Of a DNA stretch of 14,528 nucleotides, positions 7,270 to 14,494 are shown in pieces; within the stretch, counting starts at the first letter, position 1, and every line of letters starts with the position of its first letter. The notes beneath the pieces are model-generated. The model was not told where the DNA came from, searched no databases, and was given only the letters and a program-made list of their open reading frames with translations. The position numbers and the translations under genes were made by a program. This stretch comes from Gemmatimonadota bacterium (GTDB lineage Bacteria > Gemmatimonadota > Gemmatimonadetes > Palauibacterales > Palauibacteraceae), in contig JAENXO010000018.1 in NCBI GenBank assembly GCA_016649455.1, forward strand, positions 1-14,528, given 5' to 3'.

Positions 7270-7616
7270 GCTCTAGCCGCCTCTCCATCGCCTGGATCCG
7301 CGTAGTCGCTCTCCCGCTCTCCGAAACCGCCAGCCACCAGGTCGGCCAGGGCGGAGACCGCTTCTACGGCATCCAGTCCCTCGGCCTGGATCCGAAGCAT
7401 CGACCCGCACTCGGCCGCGAGCATCATGACCCCCATGATGCTCTTTCCGTTCACCTTGAGACCATCCTTTTCGACGCTGATATTGGATTCGAAACGGGAT
7501 GACAGCTTCACGAATTCTGCTGCCGGGCGTGCGTGAAGACCCAGACGATTCTGTACGCGAACCGTCCGCTCCGCCCCTGACTCGCCATCGTTTCGTGTCA
7601 CGTCGCCGTTACGCAA
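7266..7616 (-). CDS. ptsH: HPr phosphocarrier protein
   Basis: Small PTS carrier that takes phosphate from enzyme I and gives it to EIIA. Seen: NRLGLHARPAAEFV holds the catalytic His28 and Arg30, and KVNGKSIMGVMML holds Ser59, the counterpart of the Ser46 site that HPr kinase phosphorylates. The hprK gene in the same cluster therefore has a fitting target. The 116-residue protein is longer than the usual 85-90, with about 15 extra polar residues at the N-terminus and an acidic Ala-rich tail. The start is TTG, with GAGAGG six bases upstream; a GTG at codon 6 would shorten the extension but has no comparable site. It overlaps ptsI by four bases. Confidence 0.95.
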   Translation of the reverse strand: MRNGDVTRNDGESGAERTVRVQNRLGLHARPAAEFVKLSSRFESNISVEKDGLKVNGKSIMGVMMLAAECGSMLRIQAEGLDAVEAVSALADLVAGGFGERESDYADPGDGEAARA

Positions 7617-7622
7617 TGAGTA

Positions 7623-7628
7623 CCTCTC
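7623..7628 (-). promoter_or_regulatory. Shine-Dalgarno GAGAGG deciding the TTG start of ptsH
   Basis: GAGAGG with a 6-base spacer precedes TTG at 7616, inside the 15-base gap after the EIID gene. It supports the unusual start and the N-terminally extended HPr. Confidence 0.6.
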
Positions 7629-7631
7629 AGA

Positions 7632-8390
7632 TTATCCGTTCAGGGCCGCGAGCCCGAGCCATACAAGGGGTATCGACAACACCAGTGCGACAGCTATTCG
7701 GCCGGTCCGACGTGGCCAGCGGAAGGCCATCAGGGTCACGAACGCCGCCACCAGCGCTAGCCCAGCGAAGAACCCGTGCCAGGCGACGGCGTCCAGCACC
7801 TGCCGACTCAACAGCACGGCATCCAATCCGAGTAGCAGCAGAATCAGTGGCGCAAGCAACTTCGGAACGACATCCAACCACCGCTCGTGAAGTGCTTTGC
7901 TGACGCCGAGCCCGTCCTGCCAGCCTCGTCTGAATCCCCAGATCCGGATGGCGATGTGCCCCACGTTGTACAGCGCCAGGAACAGGAACATCGACGAAAT
8001 CGGTCCGAGACCCAAGCCGAACGCGGCGATTGCGACGAGAAGACACGCCGGGCGCCAACTCGCCCAGACAAGGCGGTCGCCCACCGTACCCAGAGGGCCG
8101 CGCAGCGCTGCACGAAAACGCTCGACGCGCTCAGGGCTCTCTCCTTCAAGCTCAGCCCGTGCGAGGGCACCGACGGCCATCCCGGCGAGATACGGATGAG
8201 AGTTGAACGCACCGAGGTGCCGATTCACGGCTTCGCTGAATCGAACGGGGTCCCCCGCATAGATCCTGCGCAGCAGCGGCAGCATGGAATATGCCATGCC
8301 TCCACCGATCATCGTACGGTAGTTCCACGATCCCTGGACGGCAAAGGTCCTCCACCAGGCAGCCATGAGGTCCTGACGCAGCGGCTTCAT
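7632..8390 (-). CDS. PTS mannose-family permease, EIID component
   Basis: Membrane partner of EIIC in mannose-type PTS transporters, needed for sugar transport. Seen in 252 residues: the N-terminal FAVQGSWNYRTMIGGGMAYSM, FNSHPYLAGMAVGALARAE (62-80), GPLGTVGDRLVWASWRP (98-114) and YNVGHIAIRIWGFRRGWQDG (141-160), all in the order of ManZ-type EIID proteins. Hydrophobic segments follow at about 178-195, 203-222 and 231-250. The start ATG overlaps the EIIC stop as ATGA. Sugar specificity cannot be read from the sequence, so I give no symbol. Confidence 0.95.
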   Translation of the reverse strand: MKPLRQDLMAAWWRTFAVQGSWNYRTMIGGGMAYSMLPLLRRIYAGDPVRFSEAVNRHLGAFNSHPYLAGMAVGALARAELEGESPERVERFRAALRGPLGTVGDRLVWASWRPACLLVAIAAFGLGLGPISSMFLFLALYNVGHIAIRIWGFRRGWQDGLGVSKALHERWLDVVPKLLAPLILLLLGLDAVLLSRQVLDAVAWHGFFAGLALVAAFVTLMAFRWPRRTGRIAVALVLSIPLVWLGLAALNG

Positions 8391-9091
8391 CCGACGATAC
8401 CCGCGATCAGTCCACCCAGCGCAGCGCCGGCGAAAAGCAGTGGCCAGCCACCGACGCCGAAAGAACTCGTGCGACCTCCCGCGCCAGCCGCGGCGGCAAG
8501 CGCCGTTACCAGCATCGCGGCGCCCCAGACCGTGGCGAGAGCCGACTCGGGCTGATCCACGACCCAGGCCGCACCGAGGATCGCGGGCACCAGAAAGCCG
8601 GCCGTGAGCAGTGCGCCACGGACGATGTCGAAGCGAATCGCCGTCTTGTGCCGCTTCTCGAGAAGCTCGGGCCGGGCGGCGAGTTCGGACTCAGGACTCA
8701 ACAGTCGTTCGTTTCCCTGCCGACGAAGTTGAACGCTGATAGCTCCGATCCAACCCACTGCCAAACCGGCGAGAATGGCGGCCACGAGAGAACCCAGCGA
8801 ACTGGTTCCGACCGCCGCGTACGCGGAGCCCGCGATGAGTCCGGCAGGTCCCGTGTCCGGGTACCGGGCCGCTCCGAAGGGCGGGTGCCGGAGGCTCATG
8901 AGCTCGAGCAGTGCGCCGACGAGAAAGCCGGCAGACGGATCGCCCAGCACCCAGCCACCGATGGTCGCCGAGATCAGGGGGCGAGAAATCATGACCTGGG
9001 GCCAGGAGACTGAGTCGACGGCGAGAATGCCTCCGAGCGCGACCAGAATCAGCCAACTCGTCGCGTGGAGCGGAATTTCACCGAGCGGCAC
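8387..9091 (-). CDS. PTS mannose-family permease, EIIC component
   Basis: Integral membrane channel subunit that carries the sugar in mannose-type PTS systems. Seen in 234 residues: mostly hydrophobic, with segments at about 11-29, 38-62, 83-93, 97-119, 158-177, 184-204 and 212-233. It contains the family-like stretch SRPLISATIGGWVLGDPSAG (36-55) and GALLELMSL (59-67). It is somewhat shorter than ManY-type EIIC proteins, which are about 260 residues. A polar cytoplasmic stretch with QLRRQGNERLLSPESELAAR sits mid-protein. The GTG start lies inside the EIIB gene (14-base overlap) behind a strong GGAGGAG. Confidence 0.93.
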   Translation of the reverse strand: MPLGEIPLHATSWLILVALGGILAVDSVSWPQVMISRPLISATIGGWVLGDPSAGFLVGALLELMSLRHPPFGAARYPDTGPAGLIAGSAYAAVGTSSLGSLVAAILAGLAVGWIGAISVQLRRQGNERLLSPESELAARPELLEKRHKTAIRFDIVRGALLTAGFLVPAILGAAWVVDQPESALATVWGAAMLVTALAAAAGAGGRTSSFGVGGWPLLFAGAALGGLIAGIVG

Positions 9092-9566
9092 GGATCAACT
9101 CCTCCAGCGGGACTTCCCGTGCCGCCGGCAGGTCCCGGGCGGTGACTCTCCCGGACCGTTCCGCAATCGCCTCCAGGTCAGACACGTCCCTCGAGTCCAG
9201 GTGAACGTAGGGGAGAACACGCCGCCTCTCCTCTCCTGCGTGCAAGCCGCCGATATTCACTCGCTTTCCATCCAGCAGACCGGCTTCGGCGAGTTCACGC
9301 ATCGGCCCCGGGACACGGGTGAGAAGGGCACCCCGTCCCGGGTGGGCGTCGAATTCACCGAATCGAGCGATCGCATCCTCCACCGACACGAAATCCGCAT
9401 CTACACCTGCGGGCAGTCCTGCGGCATACAAGTCGGATTCCCACGCGTTCGCGGCTACATCGTCGTCCACGATGACGTAGAAGTCGAGATGCAGGCGCAT
9501 GCCCCAGCCAACGATCACCTGCCCGTGAAGCAGGCGCTCGTCAATCCGAAACAGGTCCAGCGGCAT
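9078..9566 (-). CDS. PTS mannose-family EIIB component
   Basis: Cytoplasmic phosphocarrier that takes phosphate from EIIA and passes it to the incoming sugar. Seen: the family signature FRIDERLLHGQVIVGW, with the phosphorylated His14 counted from the start chosen here, followed by an alpha/beta domain ending in RDLPAAREVPLEELIRAAR. Length is 162 residues, normal for the family. I chose ATG at 9566 because GGAG sits six bases before it and family members usually start just before the RID motif. GTG at 9578 would add four residues. The gene begins inside EIIA (26-base overlap) and ends inside EIIC, indicating coupled translation. Confidence 0.95.
   Translation of the reverse strand: MPLDLFRIDERLLHGQVIVGWGMRLHLDFYVIVDDDVAANAWESDLYAAGLPAGVDADFVSVEDAIARFGEFDAHPGRGALLTRVPGPMRELAEAGLLDGKRVNIGGLHAGEERRRVLPYVHLDSRDVSDLEAIAERSGRVTARDLPAAREVPLEELIRAAR
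9099..9105 (-). promoter_or_regulatory. Strong Shine-Dalgarno GGAGGAG for the EIIC gene, inside the EIIB coding region
   Basis: GGAGGAG with a 7-base spacer precedes the GTG start at 9091. It is the best ribosome binding site I see in the window and fixes the overlapping EIIC start. Confidence 0.65.
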
Positions 9567-9954
9567 CGCGCTCTCCACATGGAAACAGAACCATCGAACC
9601 CGAGCGGCCCTTCTCCACGACTCTGCGGGCCAGTTCCCGATACTCCTGATCCCGGTTGAATAGAAAGTCGATCAGCATCGCCAGGTTGGTACCGGTCACT
9701 ACCGCAAGGGCCGGGTGAGTTCGAACCAGGGAACTGCAGGCAAACATACAACTCCCGCTTGCAAGATCCGTAAACAGAATCGCAGGGCCGTCACCGACCG
9801 CCTCCGCTATCCCGGTCAACAGAGCATCCGGCGACAGGCCGTCATTGGAAATCGCAGTCAGGGCGCCCTCGATCCCCGATATCCTCTCTGCCGCTTCGAT
9901 CAGCGCGGCCGCGAGATACACGTGTGCCACAACGACGCCACGAACCTCCGTCAC
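9541..9954 (-). CDS. PTS mannose-family EIIA component
   Basis: Cytoplasmic phosphocarrier between HPr and EIIB. Seen in 137 residues: the N-terminal VVVAHVYLAAALIEAAERISG carries the likely phosphorylated His11, FTDLASGSCMFACSS (61-75) matches the DLxGGSPxNA loop of ManX-type EIIA, and GTNLAMLIDFL (88-98) matches GVNLPMLLE. Odd point: the usual His-Gly after the first strand is His-Val here, and the DLxGGSP loop reads DLASGSC. The catalytic His is kept, so it should still work. Because EIIA is a stand-alone gene beside hprK, a regulatory role is also possible. The GTG start overlaps the hprK stop as GTGA. Confidence 0.92.
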   Translation of the reverse strand: MTEVRGVVVAHVYLAAALIEAAERISGIEGALTAISNDGLSPDALLTGIAEAVGDGPAILFTDLASGSCMFACSSLVRTHPALAVVTGTNLAMLIDFLFNRDQEYRELARRVVEKGRSGSMVLFPCGERDAAGPVSD

Positions 9955-10910
9955 TCGTTGTCCCCTTCGAGATAGTCCCGAACCGGTTGCATCAGAGCCT
10001 TGAGGTTCTCTTCGAACAATTTGGCCGAATCGACGCCCGCATAGCGAAGCAGGTGACGCATTGCCACGACTTCGCTGATCACGGTGATGTTCTTGCCCGG
10101 ATTCAGTGGAATGACCACTCGTGGGATCTCGACGCCCAGGATTTTCGTGGTGTCCTGTGCGAGGCCGGTCCGGTCATACGTCGCCTTGTCACTCCAGTGC
10201 TCGAGCTGGACTACCACCTCGATTCGCTTCTGTTGCCGAACGGAGCGGATTCCGAACAGGGCCCTCACGTCGATGATCCCGATGCCCCGAATTTCCATGT
10301 GGAACTGCTGATGTTCGATCGCTCGACCGATCAGGACATCAACTCCTCGCTGGCGTACGAGGACGACATCGTCGGCCACGAGTCGGTGTCCGCGTTCCAC
10401 CAGGTCGAGCACGCACTCGCTCTTCCCGATGCCGCTCTGACCGACGAACAGCAATCCGACGCCGTAGACGTCAGCCACCGAGCCGTGGATTGCTGTGGAC
10501 GGTGCGAACTCATCCTCCAGAAACGGCTTAATCCGTTGAAAGAACTCTCCGGTCTTGAGCGACGAGGTGAGGAGCGGTACGGAAAGCTCCTCAGCCAGAC
10601 TGATGAGTTCGGGCGGCAATTCCAATCCCTTGGTCACGGTCACACACGGAATTTCGTTATCCAGAAACCCCCGCAGGACCTCAGCCCGACGCTCCCCGTC
10701 CAGAGAACGCAGATACATGATCTCCGTCTCGCCAAGCACCTGCGAACGTCGCAACGGGAAACGGTCCATAAAGCCCGCGAGCACGAGCCCGGGACTGGAA
10801 ATGTCCGCACTGGTGATCTGCCGATCGAGTCCCGCTTCACCGGCGACCAGCTCCAGTCCGAGCAGGTCGCCGCGGCGATCCAGCAGCTCGGCTACGGTCA
10901 GGACCGTCAC
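9951..10910 (-). CDS. hprK: HPr kinase/phosphorylase
   Basis: Bifunctional cytoplasmic enzyme that phosphorylates and dephosphorylates a regulatory serine of HPr, usually as a hexamer. Seen in 319 residues: an N-terminal HPrK domain (1-130), then the catalytic domain with IHGSVADVYG (His142), the Walker A motif GQSGIGKS (157-164), catalytic VADD (Asp180/181), the HPrK signature MEIRGIGIIDV (205-215) and PGKNITVISEVVAM (271-284). All key residues are present. The target Ser59 of HPr is in the same cluster. In Gram-negative bacteria this system usually acts through HPr or PTS activity rather than CcpA, and no CcpA gene is visible here. It overlaps hpf and EIIA by four bases each. Confidence 0.98.
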   Translation of the reverse strand: MTVLTVAELLDRRGDLLGLELVAGEAGLDRQITSADISSPGLVLAGFMDRFPLRRSQVLGETEIMYLRSLDGERRAEVLRGFLDNEIPCVTVTKGLELPPELISLAEELSVPLLTSSLKTGEFFQRIKPFLEDEFAPSTAIHGSVADVYGVGLLFVGQSGIGKSECVLDLVERGHRLVADDVVLVRQRGVDVLIGRAIEHQQFHMEIRGIGIIDVRALFGIRSVRQQKRIEVVVQLEHWSDKATYDRTGLAQDTTKILGVEIPRVVIPLNPGKNITVISEVVAMRHLLRYAGVDSAKLFEENLKALMQPVRDYLEGDNE

Positions 10911-11248
10911 TCGTCCGACTCTCCTTCCGCCATCGGAATCCCCGGCGAATCCGGCGACTTATGGTTTCGGCGAATATCCCTTCCCTTCTTGGCCCGTCTC
11001 GACAACTTGTCGTACAACCGGTCCACGGCGGTCCGGACTTCCGGGGCCTCAGCCTTCGCGAACATGGTTCCGGCTCCGTCAACACTCATAACGGCTTCTG
11101 CGATGCTGCGGTTCTTCTCCTCGACCAGGGTCACCTCAACTCGGGATGCCCGCGATTCGAATCGCGAGAGCCTTCCGAACCGATCCTCGATATGCGCCCG
11201 AAGACCGTCGGCGACATCCACGTTCCGGCCGGAGATGATGATCTGCAT
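10907..11248 (-). CDS. hpf: Ribosome hibernation promoting factor (short form)
   Basis: Binds the small ribosomal subunit in stationary phase or stress and promotes inactive ribosomes. Seen: MQIIISGRNVDVADGLRAHI and the beta-alpha-beta-beta-beta-alpha S30AE-type domain (1-95) with VEVTLVEEKNRSIAEAVMSV and VRTAVDRLYDKLSRRAKKGR, then a short polar tail. At 113 residues it lacks the C-terminal dimerisation domain of long HPF, so it is a short HPF/YfiA-like form. The start is ATG with a G-rich GAGGGGGGAA upstream. Its place before hprK is a common arrangement in Gram-negative bacteria; the rapZ gene often found there is absent. Confidence 0.95.
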   Translation of the reverse strand: MQIIISGRNVDVADGLRAHIEDRFGRLSRFESRASRVEVTLVEEKNRSIAEAVMSVDGAGTMFAKAEAPEVRTAVDRLYDKLSRRAKKGRDIRRNHKSPDSPGIPMAEGESDE

Positions 11249-11266
11249 CGCGTTCCCCCCTCCGTT

Positions 11267-12373
11267 TCAGATAGTGGTTCGTATCAAAGCTTCCGTCTCG
11301 TCCGCTGTCTGCTCCCAGGTGAATCTCGCGGCGTGTTCAATCGCACCAATCCCCAGCTGCTCACGCAGCTGCGGATCGCCACACAACAGTGCGATTCTGT
11401 CAGCCCATTCGTCGACGACTCCATGAGGTATGAGGTAACCGGACCTTCCATCCACCACCGATTCCCGTAAGCCTGGTGCGTCGCTGGCGAGAGACGGTGT
11501 GCCACAGGCCGCCGCCTCGATGTTGCTGATCCCCCACCCCTCTTTCGGCGAGGGATAAACATTCGCCCATGCCCTGCGCAGGAGTTCGCGTTTTTCCTCT
11601 TCCGACACATACCCCAGGAAGCTCACGAGGTCACGCAGACCGAGCGAATCAGTCAGAGACTCCAGTCTGCCCCGGTCTTCCCCCTGTCCCGCGATGTGGA
11701 ACCGGACACCGGTTCCACGATCCTGCAGTAGCCCCAGGGCCCTCAGTACGACGTCGAGACTCTTGTATCTCTGAAGACGCCCTGCATATACCAGCGTCGG
11801 TCGCTCGAAGCGCTTCACCGAGGAATCCGAGGTGAAGAAGTCGTGGTCAATTCCCGGATAGCTGACTTCGATCTGCTCTCTCCGAAATCCCCGGTTCACC
11901 AGGTCTTCCGCCGTACTCTCCGAGATTACCAGAACCGGTGAATTCCGGTAGGCCGCCGGCATCAGTTTCTCGGCCACCCAGACCACCGACGCGACCGGCG
12001 GCAGTTCCTGGCGGAACGCCGTGGCCCCGAACAGGTGAGGAATCAGTGTCACGACCGGCCTGGCCGACCAGTGAGAACAGAACAGGGGGCACTTGTTCAC
12101 ATCTTCGACGATCACGTCTACTCCCCGTCCACCGCCAAGCCGGTCCTGAAACGCCGACCGCGCGTGGAGGGCGAACGTATAGCGAGTGCCGGTGCGAACG
12201 ATCCGTATCCCGTCCAATTCCGTCTCGGTGGGTGCGCCTGCCCACCCCGAGCACAGCAGCGTGACTTCATGACCTCGGGCGGCGAGGCGCCCGAAGATCT
12301 CATGCAGATGGATCTCGGCTCCCCCAGCCCTGGGGTTCTCCCGATCCTGCCAGTTCACGACCAGGATCCGCAC
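11267..12373 (-). CDS. GT4-type glycosyltransferase of unknown acceptor
   Basis: A GT-B fold, retaining glycosyltransferase; donor and acceptor are unknown. Seen in 368 residues: N-terminal MRILVVNWQDRENPRAGGAE with the glycine-rich loop, GHEVTLLCS, VIVEDVNKCP, a central ESTAEDLVNRGF and YPGID, then the donor-binding half with LVYAGRLQRYKSLDVVLRA and the EX7E motif in KEGWGISNIEAAACGTPSLA (Glu278 and Glu286). This resembles lipopolysaccharide, exopolysaccharide or glycolipid glycosyltransferases. The gene stands alone between nusB (11-base gap) and hpf (18-base gap) without other cell-surface genes, so the pathway cannot be inferred. The start is GTG at 12373. Confidence 0.93.
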   Translation of the reverse strand: MRILVVNWQDRENPRAGGAEIHLHEIFGRLAARGHEVTLLCSGWAGAPTETELDGIRIVRTGTRYTFALHARSAFQDRLGGGRGVDVIVEDVNKCPLFCSHWSARPVVTLIPHLFGATAFRQELPPVASVVWVAEKLMPAAYRNSPVLVISESTAEDLVNRGFRREQIEVSYPGIDHDFFTSDSSVKRFERPTLVYAGRLQRYKSLDVVLRALGLLQDRGTGVRFHIAGQGEDRGRLESLTDSLGLRDLVSFLGYVSEEEKRELLRRAWANVYPSPKEGWGISNIEAAACGTPSLASDAPGLRESVVDGRSGYLIPHGVVDEWADRIALLCGDPQLREQLGIGAIEHAARFTWEQTADETEALIRTTI

Positions 12374-12384
12374 GTTCCGCGCCG

Positions 12385-12813
12385 TCAGTCCGGCCGAGTC
12401 AGGCCACGAGCTACGGCGTCGAGCACGCCGTTCACAAATCTCGGGCTCTCTGCCGTCCCGTACCGTTCGGCCAATCGGATCGCCTCGTGTATCGCAACCT
12501 TCGGCGGGACATCCGACATGGCCATGAGTTCAGTGGTCGCCAGTCGAAGGATCCCCCGGTCAATCGCCGTAAGGCGCTCCAGTCGCCAGTTGGACAGGTG
12601 GTCCCGGATTCTCGAGTCCACCGCGGGAAGGCGCTCGGCCAGGGCTTCGATCAGCGCAACGGAATACGGGCGATATCGCGGAGAGATCCGCCGCTGAGCG
12701 AGGGCGCGAGTCGCGAAGCCGGCCAGTTCGTCCTCCGCCCCTGATACGTCCCAGGCATACAGTACCTGCAGCGCCCAGCTTCGGGCACGGGACCTGGGGT
12801 TGGTCGCGGTCAC
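12385..12813 (-). CDS. nusB: Transcription antitermination/termination factor NusB
   Basis: RNA-binding protein that works with NusE (S10) in antitermination complexes, notably on rRNA operons. Seen: SRARSWALQVLYAWD at the N-terminus, LSNWRLERLTAIDRGILRLA, the AIHEAIRLAERYGTAESPRF helix region and the C-terminal VNGVLDAVARGL. The length from the chosen start is 142 residues, normal for NusB. The open frame begins earlier, at GTG 12837, which would add eight residues and overlap ribH by 28 bases. I prefer GTG at 12813 because it overlaps the ribH stop as GTGA, the same junction seen repeatedly in this window. Placement after ribH is common in bacteria. Confidence 0.95.
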   Translation of the reverse strand: MTATNPRSRARSWALQVLYAWDVSGAEDELAGFATRALAQRRISPRYRPYSVALIEALAERLPAVDSRIRDHLSNWRLERLTAIDRGILRLATTELMAMSDVPPKVAIHEAIRLAERYGTAESPRFVNGVLDAVARGLTRPD

Positions 12814-13277
12814 CGAATGCTCGTTGCGAGCTCGCACATCTCCAGCACCGCGAGTGCCGCTTCTTCGCCCTTGTTTCCCTTCGCTCCTCCGGCCCGGGCC
12901 CGGGCCTGATCGGCCGAATCCGTAGTCAGGAGCCCGAATCCGACCGGAATCCCGAATTCTCGGGCCAACGACTCGAGTCCGGTGGTGGCGCCAAGTGAGA
13001 CATACTCGAAGTGCGGCGTCTCGCCCCGGATCACACAGCCGAGCGCTACGACGCCATCCAGTCCCCCGCGGTCAAGCAACCAGCTCACGCACAGCGGAAG
13101 CTCCCAGGCACCGGGAACGTAGTGAGTTTCGATCCGATCGTCCGTCACACCAGCCCTGATGAGGGTGTTCCGGGCCGATTCCTCCATCGGGAGCGTTACA
13201 GCCTCGTTGAATCGGCTGACGACGAGACCTATACGAAGGTCGGCCGCGCACCGCGACCCATCCGTGCTGCCGGTCAC
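12810..13277 (-). CDS. ribH: 6,7-dimethyl-8-ribityllumazine synthase
   Basis: Penultimate enzyme of riboflavin synthesis: condenses 5-amino-6-ribitylaminouracil with 3,4-dihydroxy-2-butanone 4-phosphate, usually as an icosahedral or pentameric assembly. Seen in 155 residues: VVSRFNEAVT (19-28), VPGAWELPL (54-62), CVIRGETPHFEYV (81-93, catalytic His89) and GNKGEEAA (134-141). The butanone phosphate substrate is made by the upstream RibBA. GTG start overlaps the ribBA stop as GTGA; the end overlaps nusB as GTGA. Confidence 0.98.
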   Translation of the reverse strand: MTGSTDGSRCAADLRIGLVVSRFNEAVTLPMEESARNTLIRAGVTDDRIETHYVPGAWELPLCVSWLLDRGGLDGVVALGCVIRGETPHFEYVSLGATTGLESLAREFGIPVGFGLLTTDSADQARARAGGAKGNKGEEAALAVLEMCELATSIR

Positions 13278-14494
13278 GAGGAGCCGAGCAGGTGCCCGAG
13301 CTTGTCCCGCTTCGCCTTCAAATACCCGTGGTTTCGCTCGGTCACGTCGCCTTCGAGCGGCACCCGTCCCGTGATCTCCAGTCCGAATCCTTCGAGTCCA
13401 CTGAGCTTCTTGGGATTATTCGTCATCATTCGAACCGTCTTGAGACCGAGATCGATCAGGATCTGCGCACCGATGCCGTAGTTTCGCAAATCGGGAGCAA
13501 AGCCGAGGCGCTCGTTGGCTTCGACCGTGTCGAGACCTCTATCTTGCAGCTCGTACGCCCGAAGCTTGTTGAGCAGCCCGATGCCTCTTCCCTCCTGATC
13601 CAGATAGACGACGACGCCCGCGCCCTCCTCGGCTACCAGCATCATTGCCGTCTGCAGCTGCGACTGACAATCGCAGCGTCCCGATCCGAAGACGTCGCCG
13701 GTCAGACATTTCGAGTGCACCCTCACCAGCACGTCATCCCGGTCCTTTACATCTCCGAACACGAGGGCGATGTGCTCCCGTTCATCGACATCGTTCTGGT
13801 ATCCGATGATGCGGAATTCGCCGTACGGGGTGGGGAGCGTCGCCTCGGCAACCCGGTGGACGAGGCGCTCATGACTCAACCGATATGCGATAAGGTCCGC
13901 CACCGTTATGAACGGAAGCCCATGAATTTCCGAGAATACCTCGAGTTCGGGACGTCGCGCCATCGTGCCGTCCTCGTTGAGGATCTCACAGATCACGCCA
14001 GCGGGCGCGCAATCCGCGAGCCGGGAGATGTCGACGGATGCCTCCGTCTGACCGACGCGCTGGAGCACGCCGCCCCGCTTCGCCCTCAACGGAAAAATGT
14101 GTCCGGGTCGAATGAGATCCGACGGGTGAGACTCTGGATCCACTGCGACCTGGATCGTCCGTGCCCTGTCCCCGGCGCTGATCCCCGTCGACACTCCCCG
14201 CTCGATCGTCGCGTCGATCGAGACCGTGAACGCAGTTCCGTTCGGGTCCGAGTTACGCCCATCGGACATCAGGGGGAGGTCCAGGTGATCAGCGATCTCG
14301 GGGGCCAGAGTAAGACAGACCAGGCCACGCCCGTGCGTCGCCATGAAATTGATGATTTCGGGCGTCACCTTGTCAGCGGCGCACACGAGATCGCCCTCGT
14401 TTTCCCGGTCCTCATCATCCGCGATGATTACGAGGCCGCCATCGCGGATCCTGTCAATTGCTTCCTGAACCTTGGTATCTAAAGACGACAGCAC
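13274..14494 (-). CDS. ribBA: Bifunctional 3,4-dihydroxy-2-butanone-4-phosphate synthase / GTP cyclohydrolase II
   Basis: Makes both starting branches of riboflavin synthesis, from ribulose 5-phosphate and GTP. Seen in 406 residues: the RibB half (1-205) with DDEDRENEGD (26-35), THGRGLVCL, STGISAGDRA and RPGHIFPLRA (129-138); the RibA half (about 210-400) with VHSKCLTGDVFGSGRCDC carrying the zinc ligands Cys263, Cys274 and Cys276, DQEGRGIGLLNK (299-310), and NPKK near the C-terminus. The usual HSEC is HSKC here. Both domains look complete. The start is GTG, preceded by GGGAGTGGA. Only 34 bases lie upstream in the window, so any FMN riboswitch or the riboflavin synthase gene would be outside. 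Confidence 0.98.
   Translation of the reverse strand: MLSSLDTKVQEAIDRIRDGGLVIIADDEDRENEGDLVCAADKVTPEIINFMATHGRGLVCLTLAPEIADHLDLPLMSDGRNSDPNGTAFTVSIDATIERGVSTGISAGDRARTIQVAVDPESHPSDLIRPGHIFPLRAKRGGVLQRVGQTEASVDISRLADCAPAGVICEILNEDGTMARRPELEVFSEIHGLPFITVADLIAYRLSHERLVHRVAEATLPTPYGEFRIIGYQNDVDEREHIALVFGDVKDRDDVLVRVHSKCLTGDVFGSGRCDCQSQLQTAMMLVAEEGAGVVVYLDQEGRGIGLLNKLRAYELQDRGLDTVEANERLGFAPDLRNYGIGAQILIDLGLKTVRMMTNNPKKLSGLEGFGLEITGRVPLEGDVTERNHGYLKAKRDKLGHLLGSS

Noticed and set aside
9924..11426. Long open frame of 500 codons on the plus strand
   Set aside because: It lies antisense to hprK and hpf and the end of the glycosyltransferase gene, shows no recognisable motif and has composition expected of a GC-rich reverse frame.
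12814..12837. Longer NusB start at GTG 12837
   Set aside because: It would overlap ribH by 28 bases and add residues not usual for NusB; GTG at 12813 gives the recurrent GTGA junction.
13292..14482. Plus-strand open frame of 396 codons
   Set aside because: It mirrors ribBA almost exactly, whose minus-strand protein has complete catalytic motifs. The plus-strand translation is rich in Arg and has no family features.
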